From: Rhodothermales bacterium | Lineage (GTDB): Bacteria; Bacteroidota; Rhodothermia; Rhodothermales; Bin80 | DNA length: 64,000 nucleotides | Assembly (NCBI GenBank): GCA_958296045.1 | Contig: CATQHT010000003.1 | Coordinates: forward strand, 2,378,501-2,442,500 | Direction: 5' to 3' | Part shown: piece by piece, positions 9,568-17,699 of the stretch | Layout of the letters: each line of letters starts with the position of its first letter | How positions within the stretch are numbered: the stretch's first letter is position 1 | Translations under genes and position numbers: made by a program | The notes under the pieces: generated by a model | What the model was told of the DNA's origin: nothing | Database searches by the model: none | The model's input: the letters and a program-made list of their open reading frames with translations, nothing else

Positions 9568-10830
9568 ATGACCAATAATCCCCATACCTCGCTAGGGGCG
9601 GCCATGGACGGTGGCAGGGCCAGATATTTCCATGGTAGAGATGAAGTTTGGGACAAGTTTCAATCCATACTCAAGTCCGCTTGGCGAGCGCGCGGCGGGA
9701 CAGTATTCTTGGTCCAGGGGCCGCCCGGCGCAGGTAAGACCGCCATACTCCATGAGTTCGCAGACCGGGCAGCACAAACGGGCCTCTGGGATCACCGGCG
9801 CATCGAAATCGCCAGCCTGCATGATTCAAGGGATTTGGCTGACGCATTGGGAGATCAGTCCTACTCAGATCGTACATCTTTCCTTACTGAGACAGCGACT
9901 ACAAAGGGAGCAGATTACATTGCGAACTACCGGCGAGAGATGCGCCGCAGCGAGGGCAAGGAGCGGTCTGGACCAACGCCCAAAATGCTGCTACGATGGT
10001 ATGTTGCAGGTATGAAAAAGGGTTTATTGCTTACACTGGATGAGGTCCAGAACCTGTCCGCGCACAAGGCCAGTCTTGATAGGCGCACTGCGATCATGGA
10101 TGTGCTGGACATCATCCGCAATGCCACCGCTGGCGGCCCTGTGGTGCTGCTTGCAGGTGGGCTGGGTAATTCCATGAGCGTCCTGGGTGATTTCGGGATG
10201 TCTCGACTGTTTAGTGACTGCCTGCACAACATTGGCGTTTTGGATGTGGCCGCCGAGCGCAATGTGATTCGCGACTGGATCGTAAAGGGCGGCGAGATAG
10301 GCAGCAAGGTGCGTACGCACATACTCAATCGGTGGATAGACACCATTGCAGCGGAAACAGATGGATGGCCGCAACACATCCATTGCTTCGCGCCCGAGGC
10401 GGCGCAATGGTTGAGGCGTCGGGGCAGCCTCATGCCCGACACGGTGCCCGAAGTTGTAATGGAACGGGGTAGAGCTGGTAAGCATGCGTACTATGCGCAG
10501 CGAATCTCCTCGTTGGAAGAGCACCATCTCTGTGCGCTTGCCACACTGATCGCGTCGCGTCCACTTGGTGCTGCAATGTTTACCCAAATGGCCTTGCATA
10601 GAGTGTTCCGCGCAGCTACGAAGAAGCATGACCTGGATAAGGAGATGATGTCGCCCGTACAGGCCATTCAAGTAGCGATCAGGAAGGGTGTGCTAGCAGC
10701 GATTGCCCCGAGACGACTAAGCGTGCCCATACCTTCGATGCACAACTGGCTAGTGGACACCTACGGCAACGTCGAGGACCTAAACCATGGACGCGTCAGA
10801 AGTGGTCGGGATGAGTATAGAGGGCGATAG
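9568..10830 (+). CDS. AAA+ ATPase of the Orc1/Cdc6- or TniB-like type
   Basis: 420 residues. Walker A is GPPGAGKT (about residues 51-58) and Walker B is LLLTLDEVQ (about 152-160), preceded by an N-terminal YFHGRDEVWDKF box as in Orc/Cdc6-like and STAND-type ATPases. The C-terminal half (LEEHHLCALATLIASRPLG and SVPIPSMHNWLV) resembles a winged helix. Its partner is not evident. It is the only apparently intact non-IS gene inside the composite transposon, so it may be passenger cargo, a transposition helper cut off from its transposase, or a defence ATPase. The family is clear; the function is not. Confidence 0.75.
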   Translation: MTNNPHTSLGAAMDGGRARYFHGRDEVWDKFQSILKSAWRARGGTVFLVQGPPGAGKTAILHEFADRAAQTGLWDHRRIEIASLHDSRDLADALGDQSYSDRTSFLTETATTKGADYIANYRREMRRSEGKERSGPTPKMLLRWYVAGMKKGLLLTLDEVQNLSAHKASLDRRTAIMDVLDIIRNATAGGPVVLLAGGLGNSMSVLGDFGMSRLFSDCLHNIGVLDVAAERNVIRDWIVKGGEIGSKVRTHILNRWIDTIAAETDGWPQHIHCFAPEAAQWLRRRGSLMPDTVPEVVMERGRAGKHAYYAQRISSLEEHHLCALATLIASRPLGAAMFTQMALHRVFRAATKKHDLDKEMMSPVQAIQVAIRKGVLAAIAPRRLSVPIPSMHNWLVDTYGNVEDLNHGRVRSGRDEYRGR

Positions 10831-11269
10831 GATGGCTTGCAGAGCCTGAGCGCATCAGCAGCCGATTTTCCTATAAGGGCTTGTAAAAACCCGCAAAACG
10901 GTAAATACCCCTCCGCAGGCGCGGGAGATAAGGGACTGGCGCCTCCTTTGTTGATATCGTAAAAGTAAGCAGCGTCGTTAACTGGGCATGAGTTACGATC
11001 CCGCGGCGATAAGAAGCAAGGAGGAATACTCCAGTGAGGCTAACGATCTGAAAAAACCTCCTGATTCGTGAATCCTGTGACGCTCCCCATGTCTCACGCC
11101 AGTACCTACTCCAGAAGACGAAGCGTGAGCTGTGTCCGATTCGGACAGATAAGACCCGATGAAGGGGCCCGAATACGACGAAGGACACGCAAGGCAGGGG
11201 CGAACACCACCCTAACCCACTACCGACCGCTCTGGTAAACACTAAGGCTCAATAGTGCCCGAAAAAACA
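10831..11269. other. no recognisable gene
   Basis: About 440 bp inside the composite transposon. Short frames exist on both strands but none resembles a family. The sequence is more A-rich than its surroundings. Confidence 0.35.
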
Positions 11270-11345
11270 CTCCCCAAAACGGGAACAGGAGAGGCCCGAC
11301 CTTTCGCATCACTACCAGTGACGAAGTTGAGCAAAGCGCATGCCG
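11270..11345 (-). pseudogene. short fragment related to the HsdR-N-like remnant at 52272
   Basis: The reverse complement aligns with 52500-52590, sharing the stretch CAACTTCGTCACTGGTAGTG (frame TSSLVV) and the GC-rich sequence after it. It is a leftover of the same gene or repeat, with no start or usable frame. Confidence 0.5.
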
Positions 11346-11638
11346 ACGCACACCACCGCCATCGGCGAACTGCTGCCACATCGGTGGACTATGCGTGAAA
11401 GCGCCCCCACCTCACAGACACACCTCCCACCCGTGCGCGCCAGCGCATAAGCCCCTCTGCGCCGCTTTTGAGCGCAAGACCTGCACAGCAGTGCACCGCC
11501 ACCCAAGCGCCTTGCGTGCACCCACCGCTGTCTCCCCCAGAGCACCCATCAACCCGCTTGGGCAGATGCCGCAACACAGTCACGCCAGCAAGGTAAGCTG
11601 CCAACCGGCTGCGCCCAGCGTCCCCACGACCCTGCAGT
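11346..11638. other. no recognisable gene upstream of the DruA/Tn5 IS
   Basis: About 290 bp up to the target duplication of the next element. Nothing codes convincingly. Confidence 0.3.
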
Positions 11639-11646
11639 ACCTAGCC

Positions 11647-14192
11647 CTGCCGTTTTACCGTACCCGCCAGACTTGCAATTGGCAAGAGTGTCGCTTAGAT
11701 TAGCGGCATGTACATACAGAATCAGATTCTCCGGACCTTGAGCCGGTCTTCGTCGCTGCCGCGTTTGCGGCAGATCGCCACAGACCAACCCGTGGAAAGT
11801 CGGGCTGCGTTGGCGCGTGCCACCTGTGAAGCCTTTAATTTTCGGGATGCATGTGGTCGCTTGCAGGAGGCTAATTGTAGTCGAGCGCTGTCGATGTTGG
11901 CCGAACGCGGGCTGGTGGCGTTACCAGAGGTACGGCCCCTACCGCCGCGCAGTGGGCATGTACGCACACTGCCTGAGCCGGTACCACAGCCTTCAGGGCT
12001 GCCAGACCAGGTGCAAGACATTGATGGACTATCCGTCAGTCTGGTTACCGAAAGTGAGCAGCTTGTACTGTGGAACACGCTGCTGGCTGAAGAGCACCCA
12101 CGCGGTGCAAGTCGGTTTATTGGGGCCCAGCGCAAATATCTCATCCACAGTGAGCACGGCTATTTGGGTGCCCTTGGCTTTTCGGCTTCGTGTCTGCGTT
12201 TAGCCAGTCGGGACACCTGGATGGGCTGGAGTGATGTCGAGCGTAAACGGCATCTGCATCGGGTGCTCTGCCTGAGTCGCTTGTTGATTCGTGGTCCGTG
12301 TCGGAATCTGGCCAGCCATGTCCTGGGTCAAGTGTTGCGGCGTGTGGGGGCGGACTTTGAAGCGTGTTACGGCTATCGGCCCTGGATCATTGAGACGTTT
12401 GTGGACGCTGAGCGAACCGGCAGCTGCTTTAAGGCCGCCAATTTCAGATACATTGGGCAGACATCTGGCAAGAAACGCCACCCCGAGGATGAGCCGCGAA
12501 CACCGAAGGCAGTCTTTCTGTATGAGTTAGACCCTGGCTGGAGGAAAGAGCTGCAGGCGCATACGGTCAGCACGCTGCCGGTGCGGCAGCCGGAAGAGGG
12601 ACTCTCGGAGTGGGTATCGGGGGAATTTGGCGGAGCACCCTTGGGAGATCGCAGATTGTCGGTACGATTGGAGAAGACCGCCGCCATGCTCAATGATGTG
12701 CTGGGTGAGGGCATTGCACGGCACACCGACTATGAGCTGGCCGATGTTCGGGGCTGTTACCGGCTTTTATCCAAAAAGGCGGATTCACAGGTCACTCCCG
12801 AGAACATTTTGTCGCCGCATCGGGCGCGAACGCTGGAGCGGATGCGCAGTCAGAAGGTCGTGTTATGTATCCAGGATGGATCCCGCCTCAACTACGATAC
12901 CAAGTTGGCCTGTGAAGGGTTGCAGGTGATCGGCAGCAATCAGACGGGTGTGAAGTCGCGTGGTCTGCATTTGCATGTGACCTTGGCGACAACGGAATAC
13001 GGTTTGCCTTTGGGTGTATTGCGCTGCAGCACAAAACACCCCGATACCGGTCCGCTGAAGCCGCAGATGCAGTCGTGGCTGGACGGGTATGCGGATATTT
13101 GCGAGGCTGCCGAGGCCCTTCCGGCCGATACCAGTGTGGTGTGCGTGATGGATCGGGAAGCGGACTGCTTTGCGTTGTTTGATGCGCAGCGGCAGTCCGG
13201 TCGGGTAGAGATGCTGGTCCGGGTGAAGCATAATCGAATACTGGAATCAGGAGAGCGGCTGATTAACCAGCTTGAGCAAAAACCGCCCGCTTGTGAGATC
13301 ACGTTGGATCTGCGCCGTCTGTCCAAGCGCAAGAAGGCGAAGGGTCGGGCCCCGCGGACAGCCCATCTGGAGATTCGCTTTGCTCGCATCACCATGCGGT
13401 CTCAACGTAAGGGACGGCCACCCTTATCCATGAATGTGGTGAGTGTTACCGAGCCGAATCCGCCGGATGATGCTGAACCCATCAAATGGTACTTACTTAC
13501 CAGCCTAAAGGTCGAGACGGCAAAGGATGCCCTTAGGGTGGTGAGCTATTATGTGCGCCGCTGGCGCGTGGAGGAGTTTTTCCGCGTCCTCAAGCACGGA
13601 TGTAAGGTGGAAAAGCTGGCCTTACGGAAGGCCGAGCGTCTGTCGCGGGCCATCGCCATCTATTGTGTCATCGCTTGGCGCGTCATGCTCCTGACGCTGT
13701 TGGGGCGCGAGGCCCCAGACTTGCCCGCGGATGTGTTCTTCACCAATGCGGAACTTCGTTTCTTGGAGCGATACGCAAAGAGGTTTCGACTCCCACCGCC
13801 AGAGACGATAGTTTCAGCCGTACACCTAGTGGCCTATTTGGGGGGTCGCCTGAACCGCAGCCGGGATGGCCCACCGGGTAACGAGATCATGTGGCGTGGG
13901 CTGGACCGATTAACAACAGCCGTATTCGCTATGGACTTGCTGGAGGATGACCCATGACAACCATGCATACCGTTTGAACATCCACATATGTGGGACTACG
14001 GGGAAGGTGCAGCTCGTTCGAGGCCGCAGCCTGTGCCCCGACTATCGACCTCGCGGAATCCACATGCCACCTGACCTAGAGGTACAACCTCCCATATGCT
14101 ATTCCCTACCGTCCAGAAATCTGCCATCAGACTACCCGATGAATCCTACGCTCCTTAATATTTCAAGACGCACCGGTATGGGTAAACGGCAG
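11647..14192 (+). mobile_element. IS4/Tn5-type insertion sequence with DruA-fused transposase (copy 1)
   Basis: Ends are CTGCCGTTTTACC (11647) and the inverse GGGTAAACGGCAG (to 14192). A perfect 8-bp target duplication ACCTAGCC lies at 11639-11646 and 14193-14200. It contains one long gene (11708-13957) and about 235 bp of untranslated tail. The intact frame, ends and target duplication suggest a recent, possibly active insertion, nested inside the IS66 composite. A second, diverged element of the same type is at 54435-59084, and the tail of a third at 54086-54431. Confidence 0.88.
11708..13957 (+). CDS. DruA-like (DUF4338) domain fused to Tn5/IS4-type transposase
   Basis: 749 residues. Residues about 115-300 match DUF4338, the domain of the Druantia defence protein DruA: LVLWNTLLAEEHPRG, HGYLGALGFSA, CRNLASHVLGQVLRR, YGYRPWIIETFV, CFKAANFRYIGQT. 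From about residue 310 it is a Tn5-type transposase, with DNA-binding GAPLGDRRLSVRLEKTAAML, catalytic Asp in VLCIQDGSRLNY (near 389) and VCVMDREAD (near 481), and Glu in the Y-x2-R-x3-E-x6-K signature YVRRWRVEEFFRVLK (near 621). The N-terminus has a small helix-turn-helix-like region. All key residues are present. It presumably catalyses IS movement; the role of the DruA part is unknown. No other Druantia gene is nearby. Confidence 0.88.
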   Translation: MYIQNQILRTLSRSSSLPRLRQIATDQPVESRAALARATCEAFNFRDACGRLQEANCSRALSMLAERGLVALPEVRPLPPRSGHVRTLPEPVPQPSGLPDQVQDIDGLSVSLVTESEQLVLWNTLLAEEHPRGASRFIGAQRKYLIHSEHGYLGALGFSASCLRLASRDTWMGWSDVERKRHLHRVLCLSRLLIRGPCRNLASHVLGQVLRRVGADFEACYGYRPWIIETFVDAERTGSCFKAANFRYIGQTSGKKRHPEDEPRTPKAVFLYELDPGWRKELQAHTVSTLPVRQPEEGLSEWVSGEFGGAPLGDRRLSVRLEKTAAMLNDVLGEGIARHTDYELADVRGCYRLLSKKADSQVTPENILSPHRARTLERMRSQKVVLCIQDGSRLNYDTKLACEGLQVIGSNQTGVKSRGLHLHVTLATTEYGLPLGVLRCSTKHPDTGPLKPQMQSWLDGYADICEAAEALPADTSVVCVMDREADCFALFDAQRQSGRVEMLVRVKHNRILESGERLINQLEQKPPACEITLDLRRLSKRKKAKGRAPRTAHLEIRFARITMRSQRKGRPPLSMNVVSVTEPNPPDDAEPIKWYLLTSLKVETAKDALRVVSYYVRRWRVEEFFRVLKHGCKVEKLALRKAERLSRAIAIYCVIAWRVMLLTLLGREAPDLPADVFFTNAELRFLERYAKRFRLPPPETIVSAVHLVAYLGGRLNRSRDGPPGNEIMWRGLDRLTTAVFAMDLLEDDP

Positions 14193-14274
14193 ACCTAGCC
14201 TGGAGCCAAGACTTGGCGCAAAAGCGCCTCCGCACGGCACTGATCAGCTGAAATAAACTGATTTTCGGACGGAT

Positions 14275-14380
14275 ACGCCTCGCGGGTACCAACGAACGGC
14301 TCGAGGAGATGCGTGGATGGTTAGTCCTTCACATCGGGAGACTTTCACTCCCTGTACTGGCACCAGTTAGCCTGGCGCAC
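14275..14380 (-). mobile_element. 5' fragment of a group II intron
   Basis: On the minus strand it starts GTGCGCCAGGCTAACTGG and keeps the following hairpin, CTAACCATC and CTCCTCGAGCCGT boxes. It aligns for about 105 bases with the 5' end of the complete intron at 55274. It interrupts the right IS66 end exactly after GGTTGCGG; the uninterrupted sequence is seen at 5371-5380. The rest of this intron is missing. Confidence 0.8.
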
Positions 14381-14570
14381 CCGCAACCAGTTTCCCAAAG
14401 AACATCGGCGAATTGCGATACCTGTCAGAGCTACCAGTCATGGCTGCTCCGCCGAGTTGAGGATACCTCAACCTGCCCGAAGCCGAGGTTACCGCATAGC
14501 CATAGAAGACCGCACCCAAATATAAGCAGGACAAACCTCCCGGCTTAAATGCTGGCTACGGGACGGTTAC
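14381..14570 (-). repeat. right 190-bp inverted repeat (IS66 end A remnant)
   Basis: Inverted copy of 5191-5380, ending CTACGGGACGGTTAC and followed by target duplication CTTCCGCT at 14571-14578. The remainder of this IS66 arm has been lost inward of the intron insertion. Confidence 0.9.
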
Positions 14571-14616
14571 CTTCCGCTGCTGGCTGGGCCCAGGAGCAGG
14601 AGGCAGACCGCAGGAC

Positions 14617-14931
14617 TTAGCGGCGGCAGTAGGCGGGTCTAAGGGCAGACTCATCCGAAAACAGGGAGGCCAGCTGCAACGCCTGCCTGCTCCGCTCTAC
14701 CAGAAAGTCGTGCATAAACGCGATAACCGCCATACGCTCCTGAGGCTGCGTCTCGGTGGCCTCAAGGATCGACATGAAGCGCTTCCAGAGCGGCTCTTCA
14801 ATCTCGCCTTTGATATATCGGGCGAACAGGGCGGCCAGGTGGGCCCGGCGCCGGTAAACAGCAGTCTCGGTCATAAGCTCAGCCTCTTGTGTGTTGCGCG
14901 GGTCTGTAAGACTACGCAAGAATCGGGCCAA
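14617..14931 (-). CDS. small conserved-looking protein of unknown function
   Basis: 104 residues, mostly helical and charged: MARFLRSLTDPRNTQEAELM, RRRAHLAALFARYIKGEIEE, PQERMAVIAFMHDFLVERSRQALQLASLF. An internal ATG (MTETAVYRRRAH) is an alternative start. It lies 55 bp downstream of rpoN on the same strand and may be co-transcribed. Its stop overlaps the ancestral stop of the membrane-protein gene (14618-14620), so the two were convergent before the transposon landed. I do not recognise a family. Confidence 0.55.
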   Translation of the reverse strand: MARFLRSLTDPRNTQEAELMTETAVYRRRAHLAALFARYIKGEIEEPLWKRFMSILEATETQPQERMAVIAFMHDFLVERSRQALQLASLFSDESALRPAYCRR

Positions 14932-14986
14932 CAGCGATCCTAGCAGCAGCGTGGCATCTTGGTAGACGAAAACCCATGCTCTGGGG

Positions 14987-16492
14987 TTACAGTGGGGTAC
15001 TGAAACCCTTTTGTGGTGACGGTGTGTCTGCGCCTGGTGGTACGGGTGTCAACACCAGCTCCCGGCGCAGACGCGCCACCGGAAGGCCTAGCTGCTCCCG
15101 GTATTTCGAAACAGTGCGCCGCGCAATAATGAAGCCGCGGGCATCCAGCACCTCTGCCAGTTTGCGGTCCGAAAGCGGAGCGGTCTTGCTCTCCTGACGG
15201 ATAATGTCCCTGATGATGGCTTTAACTTCCTTATTGGATACCATCTCGCCGCTTCGCATGCGCACTCCCTCGGAAAAAAAGTGCTTAAGCCCGAGAATGC
15301 CCCAGTCGCACTGCACGTACTTATCTGCGACAACGCGGCTGATCGTGGAGATATCCATTTCCACATCCTGGGCGATATTCATCAGGATCATGGGCTTCAG
15401 GTGGCCGGGACCATAGAGAAAAAAGTCCCGCTGCCTTGCCACTATGGCTTCCATGACGGCCAGAAGCGTGCGGCGGCGCTGGTTGATGGCATCGATGAAC
15501 CAGCGCGCGGATTCAAAGCGGCCCTTGAGATACTGGCGTGTCTCCGCCTGGGGCCCGGTACGTGGGACCGGTCCAGACTTGGGCGTGAGCCGCTGCAGAA
15601 GCTGATGATATTCGCGGGAGATGCGCACGCGCGGGCCTCGGTACCCAATGAGCGCGATATGAAACTTCTGACCGTGGGCGCGCACCTCGAAGTCGGGCGT
15701 GATGTAGTTCTCCTGCGCAGTGATGGTACCCTCGCCCGGCTTCGGGTTCAAGCGCCGCACTAGGTCAAAAGCGCGCTTGAGGATACGGTCGTCGACGCCG
15801 AGCGTTTGCTTTATCCGGCTGAAGCGTTTCATCGTGAAGTCTTCATAGCACCGCGCCATCAGCGCCAGCGCCGTGGTTCGGCCTGGCGTGCGTTCAGGCA
15901 GCGCCATAAGCTGCACGGTGAGGCATTCCTGTAGGCTGCGCGCGGCGATACCTACCGGGTCTAGGCGTTGAATCCTCGCCAGGACCCGCTCCACATCGTC
16001 TTCATTGATGCGCGCGCCGTAGGTGAACATAAGGTCGTCCACGATTGACAGGAGGTCGCGCCGCAGATACCCGTCTTCTTCGATGGATCCAATGATATGT
16101 TCGGCGATGAGAGACTCATCCTCGCTCAGGCTCAACAGGCTGAGCTGGTCATTGAGGTGCTCCGCCATGGAGGTTTCGGCCGCGAGCGGGCGTTCGGCTG
16201 CACGGTCCTGATCCGGGTCTGTGCGGTGCCCACGAAAATCCTCGTCACCCGACGGCAATAGCTCCTCCCAGTCGAACTCGTCATCCTGGTCGTCGGTGGC
16301 CGCCTCGTCGTCTTCCTCCGTCTGCGACTCGCCACCGAACGCGTCGGCCTCTTCTAGCATCGGGTTTGCCTGGAGCTCAGTCAGCAGGCGCTGCTCCAAA
16401 GCGAGGTTGTTCAGCTGCAGCAGCTTGATGTACTGGATCTGCTGCGGCGAAAGCTTCTGCTGAAGTTTGAGTTGCTGTTGGAGGTTCAGCAT
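14987..16492 (-). CDS. rpoN: RNA polymerase sigma-54 factor
   Basis: 501 residues. It directs RNA polymerase to -24/-12 promoters, which need an ATP-driven activator. Region I is the glutamine- and leucine-rich start MLNLQQQLKLQQKLSPQQIQYIKLLQ (here seen in two blocks), followed by an acidic region II (EEDDEAATDDQDDEFDWEE). The core-binding part includes LDPVGIAARSLQECL. The helix-turn-helix is near DISTISRVVADKYVQC, and the C-terminal RpoN box is ARRTVSKYRE (canonical ARRTVAKYRE). It is full length and divergent from ruvB. No activator gene was seen in the window. Confidence 0.97.
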   Translation of the reverse strand: MLNLQQQLKLQQKLSPQQIQYIKLLQLNNLALEQRLLTELQANPMLEEADAFGGESQTEEDDEAATDDQDDEFDWEELLPSGDEDFRGHRTDPDQDRAAERPLAAETSMAEHLNDQLSLLSLSEDESLIAEHIIGSIEEDGYLRRDLLSIVDDLMFTYGARINEDDVERVLARIQRLDPVGIAARSLQECLTVQLMALPERTPGRTTALALMARCYEDFTMKRFSRIKQTLGVDDRILKRAFDLVRRLNPKPGEGTITAQENYITPDFEVRAHGQKFHIALIGYRGPRVRISREYHQLLQRLTPKSGPVPRTGPQAETRQYLKGRFESARWFIDAINQRRRTLLAVMEAIVARQRDFFLYGPGHLKPMILMNIAQDVEMDISTISRVVADKYVQCDWGILGLKHFFSEGVRMRSGEMVSNKEVKAIIRDIIRQESKTAPLSDRKLAEVLDARGFIIARRTVSKYREQLGLPVARLRRELVLTPVPPGADTPSPQKGFSTPL

Positions 16493-16673
16493 GGTCAGCG
16501 CCCGCCATAGGCCGGACAGCGCGTCATCCGACCGACCGCGCCAGCCTGTCTTGCCAGTCCCGTGGCGTGAGTTGCATGCACTGAAACGAGGTGGTCTGTC
16601 TTATGTTTGTAACCTCTGCTGCGACGTCATCTACTAGCCGCCTTCAGCCTCCACTCTGTCACGTCATTCCCCT

Positions 16674-17690
16674 ATGGGTACTTCAAACCGATCGCCGGGT
16701 GCGGATCCAAATGACGGGGACATGGAAAAGCAGCTACGTCCCGGACGCCTCAAGGAATTTATCGGACAGCAGCGCATCAAAGATAATCTGCGCGTATTCA
16801 TGACTGCCGCGCTCGGGCGCGGCGAATCCTTAGACCACGTGCTGTTGTCCGGTCCGCCCGGCTTGGGCAAAACAACGCTCGGGCACATCATCGCGCACGA
16901 GATGGGGGCGTACATCACGACCACCAGCGGACCTGTGCTTGACAAGCCGCATGCGGTGGCTGGCATCATGATCAAGCTAAGCCCCGGGGATGTCCTCTTT
17001 ATCGATGAGATCCACCGTTTGAGCCCGGTCGTGGAAGAGTACCTCTATTCGGCTATGGAGGACTATTTCATCGATATCCTGATCGACTCCGGCCCCAACG
17101 CGAAGAGCGTCAAGATTCCGCTGCCCCCATTTACGTTGGTGGGAGCCACCACGCGCAAGGGGCTCCTAACTTCGCCCTTAAGGGCCCGCTTCGGGATAGA
17201 TTTCCGTTACGACTACTATGCTCCGCCCTTGTTGGAGCAGATCCTGTTGCGCAGCGCCGGCATCCTGAAGGTGGGGATAGACCCCGCAGGCGCCGCAGAA
17301 ATCGCACGCCGCAGTCGCGGCACGCCGCGTATCGCCAACAGGTTGTTGCGTCGCGCACGCGACTTTGCCCAGGTGCATGGCCAGGGACACATCACGTTGG
17401 CTATAGCCCATCAGGCGCTGGCGGCGCTCGATGTGGATAGCGAAGGGCTCGACGACATGGATGCACGCATCCTGAGTACGCTGATGCACAACTTCGGGGG
17501 CGGCCCGGCGGGACTCACCAACCTCGCGGTGTCGGTGGGCGAGGAGCCTGGCACGATAGAAGAGGTCTACGAGCCCTTCCTTATCCAGAAAGGATTCCTG
17601 CAGCGAACGCCGCGCGGTCGCGTCGCAACGCCCAAAGCCTATAAGCATTTCAAGGTAGATACGCCGTCTGACCTATTCAACAAGCCCTAA
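16674..17690 (+). CDS. ruvB: Holliday junction branch migration helicase RuvB
   Basis: 338 residues, full family length. It is the hexameric AAA+ motor that drives branch migration with RuvA before RuvC cuts. Walker A is GPPGLGKTT, Walker B is [11 protein letters not shown], sensor 1 is LVGATTRKG, and the arginine finger region is LRARFG. The C-terminal winged helix includes [21 protein letters not shown]. ruvA and ruvC are not adjacent. The next gene starts 9 bp after its stop, so it likely leads a three-gene transcript. It is divergent from rpoN, with about 180 bp between. Confidence 0.97.
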   Translation: MGTSNRSPGADPNDGDMEKQLRPGRLKEFIGQQRIKDNLRVFMTAALGRGESLDHVLLSGPPGLGKTTLGHIIAHEMGAYITTTSGPVLDKPHAVAGIMIKLSPGDVLFIDEIHRLSPVVEEYLYSAMEDYFIDILIDSGPNAKSVKIPLPPFTLVGATTRKGLLTSPLRARFGIDFRYDYYAPPLLEQILLRSAGILKVGIDPAGAAEIARRSRGTPRIANRLLRRARDFAQVHGQGHITLAIAHQALAALDVDSEGLDDMDARILSTLMHNFGGGPAGLTNLAVSVGEEPGTIEEVYEPFLIQKGFLQRTPRGRVATPKAYKHFKVDTPSDLFNKP

Positions 17691-17699
17691 CCCTTTACG

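Larger units (their letters stand above)
5191..14570. mobile_element. IS66-bounded composite transposon (9.4 kb)
   Basis: Both outer ends are GTAACCGTCCCGTAG in inverted orientation, inside 190-bp inverted repeats (5191-5380 and 14381-14570, roughly 94% alike by eye). The flanks carry a perfect 8-bp direct duplication CTTCCGCT (5183-5190 and 14571-14578), the size expected for IS66. Left arm: complete IS66. Right arm: only 190 bp of an inverted IS66, cut by a group II intron fragment. Cargo: IS3 transposase remnant, AAA ATPase, a restriction-like gene fragment and a nested DruA/Tn5 IS with its own target duplication. Insertion was into the 3' end of the membrane-protein gene. Seen directly: ends and duplications. 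Inference: it moved as one unit. Confidence 0.85.

Noticed and set aside
11708-13957. A Druantia defence system
   Set aside because: Only the DruA-like domain is present and it is fused to a transposase; no DruB-E or DruH/DruM-type genes are nearby.
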